Positions 20,237-30,261 of a DNA stretch of 33,066 nt are shown here, in pieces. Source of the stretch: an uncultured Pseudomonadales bacterium (lineage in GTDB: Bacteria > Pseudomonadota > Gammaproteobacteria > Pseudomonadales > Porticoccaceae); the NCBI GenBank assembly GCA_938092205.1, contig CALKMW010000016.1, positions 1 through 33,066 of the forward strand, given 5' to 3'. How positions within the stretch are numbered: position 1 is the first letter of the stretch; each line of letters begins with the position of its first letter. The notes under the pieces are model-generated. The model searched no databases. It had not been told where the DNA came from and saw only the letters and a program-made list of their open reading frames with translations. Made by a program: the position numbers and the translations under genes.

Positions 20237-20677
20237 CTAAGTGTTAAGTAGGAACGTCACCGGTCCGTCGTTACATAGAGATACCTGCATATCTGCACCA
20301 AATTCCCCGCTGGCAGTTTTTCCGTTATGGATAGTATTAGCCTGAGCTAAGAAATAGTCATAAAGCATTTTTGCATCTGCTGGGGGTGCGGCCGAAGAAA
20401 AGCTTGGGCGCAACCCTTTTTTGGTATCGGCAGCTAGGGTAAATTGCGACACTATTAACAGATCGCCATTGATATCTGTTAAAGACCAATTCATTTTTCC
20501 GCCGTCATCGGTAAAAATACGATAGTTAAGCAGCTTTTTTAAAAGCTGATCAGCCTGATCGGTAGTATCATTTTTTTCTACGCCGAGTAATAACAGAATG
20601 CCCTGATTGATATGGCCATGCACATTATTATTAATCGATACTGAAGCTGATGAGACGCGTTGAATTAGGCCTAGCAT
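20237..20677 (-). CDS. dtd: D-aminoacyl-tRNA deacylase
   Basis: MLGLIQRVSSASVSI, VSQFTLAADTKKGLRPSFSSAAPP, FGADMQVSLCNDGPVTFLL. Confidence 0.95.
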   Translation of the reverse strand: MLGLIQRVSSASVSINNNVHGHINQGILLLLGVEKNDTTDQADQLLKKLLNYRIFTDDGGKMNWSLTDINGDLLIVSQFTLAADTKKGLRPSFSSAAPPADAKMLYDYFLAQANTIHNGKTASGEFGADMQVSLCNDGPVTFLLNT

Positions 20678-20770
20678 GCTAAGGCTCCTTTTTTAGGTCT
20701 AATTATAACGGGAAAGTTAGTCGGTGCTATTAATGATCATGTATCTTTTGATTTTCCAAGCATAAATCCG

Positions 20771-20796
20771 AAAAGGCTACTCGTATTGAGTAGCCT
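20771..20796 (-). terminator. Rho-independent terminator downstream of typA
   Basis: Perfect 9-bp stem AGGCTACTC-GTATT-GAGTAGCCT, followed on the minus strand by TTTT; lies just after the typA stop. Confidence 0.75.
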
Positions 20797-20831
20797 ATCA
20801 CTGCATGGATTTTAATGTGTTGCTGAGTACT

Positions 20832-22643
20832 TTATTTGGGGGCGCGTTTACGCAGGTTTTCTGTTAGTAATTTCTTGCGAATTCTGATGCTTTCTGGCGT
20901 AACCTCAACTAGCTCGTCATCTTCAATAAACTCTAATGCTTGCTCAAGAGTATGCTTGATAGGTGGTACCAGAGTGAGTGCTTCATCAGTTCCCGATGCA
21001 CGAACGTTGGTAAGTTGCTTACCCTTGATCGGGTTAACTACTAGATCATTGCCTCTACTGTGGATGCCGACAATCTGTCCCTCATAAACATCAACCGCAT
21101 GGCCCAAGAATAAACGGCCACGAGCCTGAATATTAAATAGCGCGAAAGCTGCCGTCTTACCTTTAACCATACTGACCAAAGCGCCATTTTGGCGACTGTG
21201 AGCTTCGCCCTCTTTGTACGGGCCGTAATGATCAAAGACGCTTGTCATAATGCCAGAGCCAGAGGTTAGTGTTAAAAAGGCACCGCGGAAGCCAATAAGT
21301 CCGCGCGAGGGAATCATAAACTCAAGGCGTACTCGTCCTTTACCGTCGGGCTCCATATTAGTCATTTCACCTTTGCGGATACCCAACTCTTCCATCACCG
21401 ATCCCTGATGTTGCTCTTCAACATCAATCACAACCTGCTCATAGGGTTCCTGAACGGTGCCATCGACAACCTTGGTTACAACCTCTGGGCGAGAAACACC
21501 CATTTCAAAACCTTCACGACGCATTGTTTCAATTAATACTGAAAGGTGCAGTTCGCCGCGTCCTGAAACAATAAATTTGTCTGGAGAGTCGCCCTGCGTG
21601 ACTCGCAACGCCACGTTGTGAATCAATTCTTGATCAAGTCGATCTTTAATATTCCTAGTAGTAACGTACTTTCCTTCTAAGCCAGCGAAAGGTGAGTTAT
21701 TTACAATAAAGGTCATACTCACTGTCGGCTCATCAACGCTGAGAGCGGGTAGAGATTCTATATGTTCTGGGTCGCAAAGCGTGTCTGAGATACCAAGACC
21801 ATCGATACCATTAATACAAACAATATCGCCTGCTTCCGCTAAGTCTGTTTCTACCTGGTCAAGCCCAAGATAGCCCTTGACGTTTAACACCTTGCCTTTA
21901 CGCTCTTTACCATCTGCTGCTTTAACCACTACCTGCTGCCCTGGCTTTAATGTGCCTCGAGTGATTCGTCCAACACCGATAACGCCAACATAGCTATCAT
22001 AAGCCAGTGCTGAAATCTGCATTTGGAATGGACCGTTAATATCAACCTTGGGGGAAGGAACGTCAGAAGCAATCATTTCGTATAGCGGAGTCATGTCCTC
22101 TGCCATATTGTCAGCGTCAGTTCCGGCAATGCCGTTTAACGCTGAAGCATAAATAACTGGGAAGTCGAGCTGTTCATCGGTAGCGCCAAGGCTATCAAAA
22201 AGATCAAATACCTGATCCATTACCCAGTCTGGTCGTGCGCCGGGACGATCTACTTTGTTGATAACTACAATTGGACGCAAGCCTTGCTCAAAGGCTTTAG
22301 AGGTTACAAATCGTGTTTGCGGCATGGGGCCATCTACGGCATCTACCAGAAGGAGTACCGAGTCAACCATAGAAAGTACACGCTCAACTTCACCGCCAAA
22401 ATCAGCGTGACCTGGTGTATCTACAATATTGATGCGGTAGTCATTCCAGTTGATCGCAGTGTTCTTGGCAAGAATGGTAATGCCACGCTCTTTTTCCTGA
22501 TCGTTAGAGTCCATTAGTCTCTCGGAGCCAACGTCCTTGCGATCCAGAGTGCCTGATTGGCTCAGAAGTTTATCGACCAAGGTGGTTTTACCGTGATCAA
22601 CGTGGGCGATAATGGCAATATTGCGCAAATTTTCAATAGACAT
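20832..22643 (-). CDS. typA: Ribosome-associated GTPase TypA/BipA
   Basis: [59 protein letters not shown]; full-length 603 aa. Confidence 0.96.
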   Translation of the reverse strand: MSIENLRNIAIIAHVDHGKTTLVDKLLSQSGTLDRKDVGSERLMDSNDQEKERGITILAKNTAINWNDYRINIVDTPGHADFGGEVERVLSMVDSVLLLVDAVDGPMPQTRFVTSKAFEQGLRPIVVINKVDRPGARPDWVMDQVFDLFDSLGATDEQLDFPVIYASALNGIAGTDADNMAEDMTPLYEMIASDVPSPKVDINGPFQMQISALAYDSYVGVIGVGRITRGTLKPGQQVVVKAADGKERKGKVLNVKGYLGLDQVETDLAEAGDIVCINGIDGLGISDTLCDPEHIESLPALSVDEPTVSMTFIVNNSPFAGLEGKYVTTRNIKDRLDQELIHNVALRVTQGDSPDKFIVSGRGELHLSVLIETMRREGFEMGVSRPEVVTKVVDGTVQEPYEQVVIDVEEQHQGSVMEELGIRKGEMTNMEPDGKGRVRLEFMIPSRGLIGFRGAFLTLTSGSGIMTSVFDHYGPYKEGEAHSRQNGALVSMVKGKTAAFALFNIQARGRLFLGHAVDVYEGQIVGIHSRGNDLVVNPIKGKQLTNVRASGTDEALTLVPPIKHTLEQALEFIEDDELVEVTPESIRIRKKLLTENLRKRAPK

Positions 22644-22972
22644 GAAGATACCTGATGTTGGCCGTAAGGCGCGAAAAAGTCGCGATTATACGAGAATTTC
22701 AGGGAACTGCTATAAAAGTTTTTAATCTTTGTGCTTTTTTGTTGGTTAATCTGCCCTGTAAAAGGGTTCTAAGGCCGGTTGAGGTCAGTAATTGGCTGGG
22801 AAAATGGCCTTGCGTCAAAGTTATGGGTGAAATTTAGCCGCTCAATTTAGCCAGCCTTTTTAAGTTTGCAGAAGATCGATTTTATCTATCTTTTAATATA
22901 GAGGAGATATTTAACCCCAGTATGCTTTATACTGGGGCACTTCTGAGCTGATCGGCCGAGATCTGCTAAATA

Positions 22973-22989
22973 AGCACCAAAATAGTGCT
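22973..22989 (+). promoter_or_regulatory. Predicted NtrC-binding site 1 upstream of glnA
   Basis: AGCACCAAAATAGTGCT, close to the TGCACCA-N3-TGGTGCA consensus. Confidence 0.75.
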
Positions 22990-23002
22990 ACAATTGAGCA
23001 GA

Positions 23003-23019
23003 TGCACCACATTGGTGCT
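23003..23019 (+). promoter_or_regulatory. Predicted NtrC-binding site 2 upstream of glnA
   Basis: TGCACCACATTGGTGCT, near-perfect NtrC consensus; centre 30 bp from site 1. Confidence 0.85.
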
Positions 23020-23122
23020 ATTAGGTGCTTGGCAATTTTTTTGCTATCAAGCGCCTAAGCCTTGGCAGTGCATTCTAGACGAGTTGCCATTTAAAGCAGT
23101 AAATAATTTTGGCTTTAAAGTT

Positions 23123-23139
23123 TGGCACAAGAATTGCAA
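23123..23139 (+). promoter_or_regulatory. Sigma54 (-24/-12) promoter of glnA
   Basis: TTGGCACAAGAATTGCA: GG-N10-GC spacing and consensus TGGCAC/TTGC elements. Confidence 0.88.
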
Positions 23140-23248
23140 GTCACATCAGGGATTAATAAGGCATTTGATGCTTAAAACATAAGCTCATAGCCAAAAGAAC
23201 GACCAATTAAGTTAGTTTTACACGAATTAAAGTAAAGTGGAGAAAAAA

Positions 23249-24655
23249 ATGTCTAACAAGACCCTAGATCTTATTAAAGAAAGTGAAGCCCGTTGGGTTG
23301 ATCTTCGTTTCACCGACACCAAAGGTAAAGAGCAGCATGTGTCTATACCCATTTCTGAAGTAGGCGAAGATTTCTTTGTCGAAGGAAAAATGTTTGATGG
23401 GTCATCAATTTCTGGCTGGAAAGGTATCAATGAATCAGACATGATTCTTATGCCTGACGACAGCACAGCTGTTTTAGATCCTTTTACTGACGAAACAACA
23501 GTAATTGTCCGTTGTGGAATTGTTGAACCTACAACAATGCAAGGTTATGAGCGTGATCCGCGTTCTATCGCTGAGCGTGCTGAGCAATACCTAGAGTCAA
23601 CTGGCTTAGGTGATACAGCTTACTTTGGTCCAGAGCCTGAATTCTTTGTATTTGATGACGTTAAGTGGGGCGCTGATATGAGTGGTGCTTTCTACAAGAT
23701 CTCTTCTGAAGAAGCGGCTTGGTCATCATCTGCTGAACTTCCTGATGGCAATATGGGTCACCGTCCTGGCGTTAAAGGCGGTTATTTCCCCGTACCTCCA
23801 GTGGACAGCCTTCACGATATGCGTGCCGCAATGTGTGGTGCCATGGAGCAAATGGGTCTTGACGTAGAAGTACATCACCATGAAGTGGGTACAGCAGGTC
23901 AGTGCGAAATTGGTATTCGTTTTAATACGCTGGTTAAGAAAGCTGATGAAGTTCAAATTCTTAAGTACTGTGTGCACAACGTAGCTCATGCCTACGGTAA
24001 AACAGCAACCTTTATGCCTAAGCCACTCGTTGGCGATAATGGTTCTGGTATGCATTGTCACCAGTCATTCTGGAAAAATGGTGAAAACCAATTCGCTGGT
24101 GACGGTTATGCAGGTCTAAGTGAAACTGCTCTTTACTACATCGGTGGTATTATTAAGCACGCTAAGGCAATCAATGCATTTGCCAATGCGTCAACCAACT
24201 CATACAAGCGTTTGATTCCAGGATTCGAAGCGCCAGTAATGCTGGCATACTCAGCGCGTAACCGCTCTGCATCAATTCGTATTCCTTATGTGCCTAGCCC
24301 TAAAGGTAAGCGTATTGAAGCTCGTTTCGGTGATCCAACGGCTAACCCATACCTAATGTTTGCGGCTATGCTTATGGCGGGTATCGATGGCGTTAAAAAC
24401 AAAATTCACCCAGGTGATGCAGCTGATAAAGATCTTTATGATCTTCCAGCTGAAGAAGCAGCAGCTATTCCACAGGTTGCTGGTAGCTTGAGAGAAGCAC
24501 TTGACGAATTAGATGGTGATCGTGAGTTCTTAACCGCTGGTGACGTATTCACTAACGATATGATTGATGCTTACATCGAGTTGAAGATGGAAGAAGTATA
24601 TGCCGTTGAACATACAACTCACCCAATTGAGTTCGATATGTACTACAGTTGCTAA
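23249..24655 (+). CDS. glnA: Glutamine synthetase type I
   Basis: [53 protein letters not shown], and the adenylylation-site region [11 protein letters not shown] at 23249 preferred over GTG at 23237. Confidence 0.97.
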   Translation: MSNKTLDLIKESEARWVDLRFTDTKGKEQHVSIPISEVGEDFFVEGKMFDGSSISGWKGINESDMILMPDDSTAVLDPFTDETTVIVRCGIVEPTTMQGYERDPRSIAERAEQYLESTGLGDTAYFGPEPEFFVFDDVKWGADMSGAFYKISSEEAAWSSSAELPDGNMGHRPGVKGGYFPVPPVDSLHDMRAAMCGAMEQMGLDVEVHHHEVGTAGQCEIGIRFNTLVKKADEVQILKYCVHNVAHAYGKTATFMPKPLVGDNGSGMHCHQSFWKNGENQFAGDGYAGLSETALYYIGGIIKHAKAINAFANASTNSYKRLIPGFEAPVMLAYSARNRSASIRIPYVPSPKGKRIEARFGDPTANPYLMFAAMLMAGIDGVKNKIHPGDAADKDLYDLPAEEAAAIPQVAGSLREALDELDGDREFLTAGDVFTNDMIDAYIELKMEEVYAVEHTTHPIEFDMYYSC

Positions 24656-24690
24656 GTACTGTTTTTGCAGCGTGAAAGCGCAGCAAATAA

Positions 24691-24724
24691 AAAACCCGGC
24701 GCCATCAGGTGCCGGGTTTTTTTT
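24691..24724 (+). terminator. Rho-independent terminator after glnA
   Basis: AAAACCCGGCGCC-ATCA-GGTGCCGGGTTTTTTTT: GC-rich stem with T-run. Confidence 0.9.
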
Positions 24725-24751
24725 ACCTGTAATTAATGGCATCTATAAATA

Positions 24752-24768
24752 CGCACCAAAATAGTGCA
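24752..24768 (+). promoter_or_regulatory. Predicted NtrC-binding site upstream of glnL
   Basis: CGCACCAAAATAGTGCA; its 15-nt core GCACCAAAATAGTGC is identical to glnA site 1 (22974-22988). Confidence 0.75.
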
Positions 24769-24866
24769 TACTCTATTTTGGCGGTCATTATTTGGTAAAA
24801 AAATTGATCAAATGTCAGGTTATTTCATTGTTATGCAAGTCAATTACATCAAAATAATACCAATAC

Positions 24867-24883
24867 TTGGCGCGCAAATTGCA
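24867..24883 (+). promoter_or_regulatory. Predicted sigma54 promoter of glnLG
   Basis: TTGGCGCGCAAATTGCA: GG-N10-GC spacing, 34-45 nt upstream of the glnL GTG start. Confidence 0.75.
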
Positions 24884-24927
24884 AGTTAAGCAAATGCACT
24901 GAACTATCAGTTGGGAGATGCCCAAAA

Positions 24928-26004
24928 GTGGTTTCACAAAAGATACATCATTTTTTAATCGACAACCTCAATACAGCCGTGTTGCTGCTAGATGAGCATT
25001 TAACGGTTGAATACGCAAATGCTGCATTTGAGGCCTTGTTGCAAGTCAGCAGCTCTCGGTTACAAGGTTTGCCGGCAAGCGCTTTGTTTAGAGATGGCGA
25101 CAATGTGTTGAGCAGTATTGAGGCTTCGCTAGCTAGTGGGCGCCCCTATACCCGACGCCATGAGTTTTTGGATACCTATTCTGCGGGACCGATTAAAGTT
25201 GATTACTCAGGTATTCCCATTGAGTTAGACGGGGAAAAGAAGCTATTAATGGAGCTTCAGCCCATTGACCGGTTCTTAAAAATTAACCGTGAAGAGGCAA
25301 TGCTGTCTGTTCAAGACACATCAAAGACTTTGATTCGCGGTTTAGCACACGAAATCAAAAATCCTCTTGGAGGTATTCGCGGTGCCGCACAGTTATTAGA
25401 TGACGAAATTGCTGAGCAGAGTTTAGACAGTGAGACCAGAGAGCTTTGTCAGATTATTATGACTGAAACCGATCGCTTAAGAAATCTAGTTGATCGCTTA
25501 TTGGGTCCTAATCAGGTTCCAACTTATACGCAAATAAGTATCCATGAAGTAACAGAACGCGTTGTGGTTTTAATGCAGGCTGAGCTACAGGGGCAAATTG
25601 AGATTATTCGTGATTATGATCCGAGTATTCCGCCGATTGAGGGGGATGCCGAGCAGCTGATTCAGGCGGTGCTGAATGTGGCTAGAAATGCCATGCAGGC
25701 GCTGATCGATTGTGAGCAAAAACAGCCAAAAATAACCTTTAGAACCAGGGTTAGTAGGAGTTTCACCATTGCTGGTCAGCGCCACAAAATGATTTGTAAA
25801 ATTGAAATTATAGACAATGGCCCTGGCGTATCGGAAGAGATCAAAGAGCAGATATTCTTCCCCATGATCAGCGGTCGCAAGCAGGGTACAGGCCTGGGGC
25901 TAACCATTGCGCAAAATGCCGTTAATGGCCACCAGGGCACCATAGAATGTGATTCGAGACCAGGTGATACCTGTTTCTCTATATATTTACCAATAAAGGC
26001 ATAG
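24928..26004 (+). CDS. glnL: Nitrogen regulation sensor histidine kinase NtrB/GlnL
   Basis: PAS-like N-terminus; RGLAHEIKNPLGGIRGAAQLL H-box; ATPase boxes NVARNAMQAL, DNGPGVSEE, GTGLGLTIAQNAV; upstream of ntrC. Confidence 0.94.
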   Translation: MVSQKIHHFLIDNLNTAVLLLDEHLTVEYANAAFEALLQVSSSRLQGLPASALFRDGDNVLSSIEASLASGRPYTRRHEFLDTYSAGPIKVDYSGIPIELDGEKKLLMELQPIDRFLKINREEAMLSVQDTSKTLIRGLAHEIKNPLGGIRGAAQLLDDEIAEQSLDSETRELCQIIMTETDRLRNLVDRLLGPNQVPTYTQISIHEVTERVVVLMQAELQGQIEIIRDYDPSIPPIEGDAEQLIQAVLNVARNAMQALIDCEQKQPKITFRTRVSRSFTIAGQRHKMICKIEIIDNGPGVSEEIKEQIFFPMISGRKQGTGLGLTIAQNAVNGHQGTIECDSRPGDTCFSIYLPIKA

Positions 26005-26010
26005 TTTTAA

Positions 26011-27411
26011 ATGACTTCAGAAATTTGGATTGCAGAAGATGACCGTTCACTGCGCTGGGTGATGGAAAAGGCTATTCGCCGTGAAGATATTCAGGTACGT
26101 AGCTTTGAAAATGCCGAAGCTTTACTGGATGCCCTAGCTGATGACCAGCCTGAGATTATTATCTCGGATATAAGGATGCCGGGTATGGACGGCCTGGAGC
26201 TATTGCAGCGTATTCATGCCGATCACCCGGATATGCCGATTATTATCACTACAGCGCACTCTGATCTCGACAGTGCGGTTGCAGCCTATCAAAGTGGTGC
26301 TTTTGAATATTTGCCAAAGCCCTTTGATTTAGAAGAACTGGTGGATGTGGCGCGTCGAGCCATTAGCTTTGCCAGCGAGCAAAAAACCTCAGCTGAGGTA
26401 GCTCAGTCGCCGCAGAGTGAAATAATTGGTGAAGCGCCAGCTATGCAGGAAGTATTTCGTGCTATTGGCAGGTTATCTAATTCAAATATCACTGTATTAA
26501 TTAATGGTGAGTCTGGTACCGGTAAAGAGTTGGTTGCCCAAGCCCTTCACAAGCATAGTCCGCGCCGCAATAATAAGTTTATTGCGCTTAATATGGCGGC
26601 AATTCCACATGACTTGATTGAATCTGAGCTTTTTGGCCATGAAAAAGGCGCTTTTACTGGGGCTGCACAGCGTCGTGAAGGTCGATTTGAACAAGCTAAT
26701 GGCGGCACCCTGTTTCTCGATGAGATCGGCGATATGCCCTCAGAAGCACAGACCAGATTGCTAAGAGTGCTGGCTGATGGAGAATTCTATCGCGTAGGGG
26801 GGCATACAGCGGTTAAAGTTGACGTGCGAATTATTGCCGCAACGCACCAAAACCTAGAAACCTTGGTAACTGAGAACCGTTTTCGAGAGGATCTATTTCA
26901 CCGTTTAAATGTTATTAGAGTGCATCTGCCTAGATTGGCCGATAGGCGAGAAGATATACCAGAATTAATGCAGCATTTTTTCCACAGTGCTGCCAAAGAG
27001 TTAGAAATGGAGCCAAAGGCGCTATCGCCAGAGGCGGAAGAATTCCTCTACAGCTTGCCGTGGCCGGGTAATGTTCGTCAGTTAGAAAATATTTGTCGAT
27101 GGCTAACCGTTATGGCTGCGGGTCGAGAAGTGCTTCTTTCCGACCTGCCTCCAGAGCTGCGTGCTGAACAGTCAGACAAGGCGCAAAGAGTCTCTGGAGA
27201 CTGGCAAACAATGTTGCGCAGCTGGGTGGATAAAGCGCTTGGATCTGGCAGTAAAGATATACTGTCATCTGCTATTCCTGACTTTGAGCGCACAATGATA
27301 GAGGCGGCATTGGCACACACTGCGGGAAGGAAAAAAGATGCAGCCCAATTGTTAGGTTGGGGTCGTAATACCCTGACTAGAAAGCTTCAAGAATACAATA
27401 TAGAAAAGTAA
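26011..27411 (+). CDS. glnG: Nitrogen regulation response regulator NtrC/GlnG
   Basis: Receiver domain ([30 protein letters not shown]), sigma54 AAA+ domain ([42 protein letters not shown]), C-terminal Fis-type HTH. Confidence 0.96.
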   Translation: MTSEIWIAEDDRSLRWVMEKAIRREDIQVRSFENAEALLDALADDQPEIIISDIRMPGMDGLELLQRIHADHPDMPIIITTAHSDLDSAVAAYQSGAFEYLPKPFDLEELVDVARRAISFASEQKTSAEVAQSPQSEIIGEAPAMQEVFRAIGRLSNSNITVLINGESGTGKELVAQALHKHSPRRNNKFIALNMAAIPHDLIESELFGHEKGAFTGAAQRREGRFEQANGGTLFLDEIGDMPSEAQTRLLRVLADGEFYRVGGHTAVKVDVRIIAATHQNLETLVTENRFREDLFHRLNVIRVHLPRLADRREDIPELMQHFFHSAAKELEMEPKALSPEAEEFLYSLPWPGNVRQLENICRWLTVMAAGREVLLSDLPPELRAEQSDKAQRVSGDWQTMLRSWVDKALGSGSKDILSSAIPDFERTMIEAALAHTAGRKKDAAQLLGWGRNTLTRKLQEYNIEK

Positions 27412-27433
27412 TTCCTATCATTTAGAATGTAAT

Positions 27434-27462
27434 AAAAAACCCGCCAATTTGGCGGGTTTTTT
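27434..27462. terminator. Bidirectional Rho-independent terminator between glnG and secB
   Basis: AAAAAACCCGCCA-ATT-TGGCGGGTTTTTT between convergent genes. Confidence 0.9.
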
Positions 27463-27483
27463 AGTTGTTTATCGCACTATTGA

Positions 27484-27960
27484 TTAGTGCTGAGTGCTTT
27501 CTTTTTCCTCTGCAGACTGTTGCAGTGCATTAGCAAATAGCGCATCAAAATTGATCGGTGGCAGTAATAGCGCCGGGAACGAACCCTTGGTGACCACGTT
27601 ATCTAGTGTCTCGCGAAGATAGGGGAATAAGATTCCCGGGCATGTAGTATTTAGAATCTGAGGTAGTTGTTCTTCGGCAAAGCCGCTTACATTGAAAAGA
27701 CCAGCTTGTTCAGCTTCTACAATATAAATCGTATCTTCACCATCGGCTACGGTAATGGTGACTCGAAGCGCCACTTCAAATAAGCCGTCCTCAACCGGAT
27801 TGGTTTTGGTGTTGAGGTCTTGGCTAACTTTAGGTTGCCATTTTTTCTTGAACGCAGAAGGCCCCTGCGGAGTCTCAAACGAAAGATCCTTTAGATATAT
27901 ACGCTGTATTGAAAATTGTGGCTGTCCAGCATCTGGTTTTTGTTTTGTATCTTTAGCCAT
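27484..27960 (-). CDS. secB: Protein-export chaperone SecB
   Basis: FSIQRIYLKDLSFETPQGP; EQAGLFNVSGF; LNTTCPGILFPYLRETLDNVVTKGSFPALLLPPINFDALF. Confidence 0.96.
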   Translation of the reverse strand: MAKDTKQKPDAGQPQFSIQRIYLKDLSFETPQGPSAFKKKWQPKVSQDLNTKTNPVEDGLFEVALRVTITVADGEDTIYIVEAEQAGLFNVSGFAEEQLPQILNTTCPGILFPYLRETLDNVVTKGSFPALLLPPINFDALFANALQQSAEEKESTQH

Positions 27961-27993
27961 GGTAAAGCCCTTATAAATTTAACTTTTAATGAG

Positions 27994-28266
27994 TTATGCA
28001 CTGAGTAGGTGGTCTAATTCACCTGTTAATGCAAGTTTTCGTAGATCAGTAAACCCGCCTATATGCTGTTCACCAATCCAAATTTGTGGAACGGTTCTTT
28101 GGCCACTCCTTTGAATAACATTGTCTCGAAGATCAGGATCGTTATCAACTGCTATATATTGATACTGCACGCTTTTAGCGTCAAATAACTGCCTAGCCGC
28201 AATACAGTAAGGGCAGTATTGCGTCCCGTATATCACTATTTGATCTGAATTATCTAAATTTTCCAA
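27994..28266 (-). CDS. grxC: Glutaredoxin 3
   Basis: YGTQYCPYCIAARQLF active site, TVPQIWIGEQHIGGFTDL. Confidence 0.94.
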   Translation of the reverse strand: MENLDNSDQIVIYGTQYCPYCIAARQLFDAKSVQYQYIAVDNDPDLRDNVIQRSGQRTVPQIWIGEQHIGGFTDLRKLALTGELDHLLSA

Positions 28267-28269
28267 AAG

Positions 28270-28689
28270 TTATTTCTTACTGCCGCTGACTAGAGGTAAA
28301 TTGCTATGTCGCCATTGAGAAATACCACCGCTTAGGCGGCGTATATTATAGCCCTGCTTAGTAAGGATTCCGCCTGCGGAGCCTGCATGTTGGCCCATTT
28401 GGTCGGTCAGCACGATCATTGTAGATTTGTGTTTTTCTAGTTCATTGGTTCTGCTGGCTAAAGCGTTATGAGGGATATTGATTGATCCATGAATATGCCC
28501 CTGATTGAAGTCATTGGCAGAGCGAACATCAACTAGTACCGCTTTGTCTTGGTTCATTAACGTAACCAGTTCACTCGACAAGATAGGCAGGCCGTTATTT
28601 TTTCGCGTTACTGCCACCAAGGCGGCAATTAGGGCGAAAAGAAAAGTAATCAGTAGCCATTCTTGGCTGACAAAAATAAAGATATTCAC
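28270..28689 (-). CDS. Membrane-anchored rhodanese-like domain protein lacking the active-site cysteine
   Basis: N-terminal TM helix; DVRSANDFNQGHIHGSINIPHNAL and LSGGISQWRHSNLP rhodanese motifs; no Cys anywhere in the 139 aa. Confidence 0.88.
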   Translation of the reverse strand: MNIFIFVSQEWLLITFLFALIAALVAVTRKNNGLPILSSELVTLMNQDKAVLVDVRSANDFNQGHIHGSINIPHNALASRTNELEKHKSTMIVLTDQMGQHAGSAGGILTKQGYNIRRLSGGISQWRHSNLPLVSGSKK

Positions 28690-28818
28690 GTTTAGAATCT
28701 CATAGATAGTGGGTGTTTTTATAAAGCAAAACCTTTAGCGAGGGCAAGTATACACAGTATTTGCTTGCTGTGGAATTGGGCTAATATTTTTTAGTTGAGC
28801 TTTAATCTTGCGCTGAAG

Positions 28819-29640
28819 TTATGCCCACTTGCTCCATACAGGTGTTAGGTCAGCGGGTAGCTCAGATGCCATACCCAGAGCCGCCCAAGGTTGCCCCGGC
28901 GCATGAAAATCAGAGCCGCGCGAGGCGAGTAGATTGTATTGTTTGCAAAGTTTCGCCATAGACTGGGTTTCAGAAACAGTTTGAGAGCCTGAAATGACTT
29001 CCATAGCCTCGCCGCCAAGCTCGATAAAATCCTCTAACAATAGGCATAATTTGGTTCTAGTCATCTTGTATTTGGTTGGATGCGCTAGTACTGCAACGCC
29101 GCCGGCGCCTCGAATCCAGCTAATGACGTCGCCAAGACTTGCCCATTGCTGTTTTATGTCGCCAGCCTTGCCAGCGCCTAAATAGCGCTTAAATGCCTGC
29201 TGAAAATTGCTGACAGCGCCTATTTCCACCAGATATTGAGCGAAATGTGGGCGACCTACCTGTTGGCCGCAACAGAAGCGTTTAGCCCCTTCAAGACTGC
29301 CCTCAATGCCTAGCTGCTGTAGCTTTTTATCGATTAAATGGCCGCGTTTTTCTCTGGCCAAAGACTGAAATCGAATGCCCTCGAGTAAATCGGCATTATT
29401 TAGATCCATATTGAGCCCAACAATATGCACGCCAATATTTCGCCAGGTAGTCGAGAATTCAATCCCGCTAATAAGGGTTAAGTCTTCTTTTGAAGCGCTA
29501 ATTTCAGCATAACTGTCAATATTATCGTGGTCAGTAATGGCTAAAACATCAATTTCACGCTCAATAGCCAACGCTATAAGCTCTTTAGGGGATAAAGAGC
29601 CATCGGAAAGGTTGGTATGGCAGTGTAAATCAACGTTCAT
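28819..29640 (-). CDS. PHP-domain phosphoesterase (TrpH/YciV, RNase AM-like)
   Basis: MNVDLHCHTNLSDGSLSPKELI, LAITDHDNIDSYAEI, GIEFSTTW, VLAHPTKYKMTR, GSDFHAPGQPWAALG. Confidence 0.88.
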   Translation of the reverse strand: MNVDLHCHTNLSDGSLSPKELIALAIEREIDVLAITDHDNIDSYAEISASKEDLTLISGIEFSTTWRNIGVHIVGLNMDLNNADLLEGIRFQSLAREKRGHLIDKKLQQLGIEGSLEGAKRFCCGQQVGRPHFAQYLVEIGAVSNFQQAFKRYLGAGKAGDIKQQWASLGDVISWIRGAGGVAVLAHPTKYKMTRTKLCLLLEDFIELGGEAMEVISGSQTVSETQSMAKLCKQYNLLASRGSDFHAPGQPWAALGMASELPADLTPVWSKWA

Positions 29641-29694
29641 ATATAAAATTGCCTAATCATTAGCCCTATTATAACTGTCTCTTGTGCCGATGCT

Positions 29695-30261
29695 ATGAAT
29701 CTTTATAATCACTCTATGCCTAGCATTGCCCAACATACTGATCCTATTGCGCCTATTTCACAGCAGCAAATGACTGAGGTGCAAAGCGTCACTCTAGATT
29801 ATATTGCAATGGCACAGCAAATATACAAAAAGCCCTTTTCATCTATACCTGTCGTATTTGATTTGCGCGGCAAATGCGCAGGCATGTATAAGCGCAAGGG
29901 TCGAGATCGGCATATTCGTTTTAATCCATGGTTGTTTGCGAAATACTACAAGCATAGTATAGATCAGACCATACCTCATGAAGTGGCGCATTACATCACT
30001 GATTGCTTGTACCCATTTCGCCGAGTTAAGCCCCATGGTGAAGAGTGGCGATCAGTTATGCAGGCTTTCGGGGTTGCGCCAAAAGTCACCGGTGATTTTG
30101 ATTTGGCTGGCATCCCTACAAGGCACTATCAGCGAATTGACTACAACTGTGGTTGTAAAACACATCAACTCTCAATAATAAGGCACCGCAGAGTACAATC
30201 TGGGCAAGCAGAATACCGCTGTAAAGATTGTCGCCAGCTGTTAAAGGTGGCGTCAAAGTGA
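29695..30261 (+). CDS. SprT-like zinc metalloprotease-family protein
   Basis: Zn motif HEVAHYITDCLYP..VKPHGEEW; C-terminal cysteine-rich CGCKTHQ...YRCKDCRQLL. Confidence 0.88.
   Translation: MNLYNHSMPSIAQHTDPIAPISQQQMTEVQSVTLDYIAMAQQIYKKPFSSIPVVFDLRGKCAGMYKRKGRDRHIRFNPWLFAKYYKHSIDQTIPHEVAHYITDCLYPFRRVKPHGEEWRSVMQAFGVAPKVTGDFDLAGIPTRHYQRIDYNCGCKTHQLSIIRHRRVQSGQAEYRCKDCRQLLKVASK

Noticed and set aside
22985-23182. 65-aa plus-strand ORF upstream of glnA
   Set aside because: It lies across the NtrC sites and sigma54 promoter, so it is regulatory DNA, not a gene.
23726-24061. 111-aa antisense ORF inside glnA
   Set aside because: Antisense to highly conserved glnA, no RBS or domain support.
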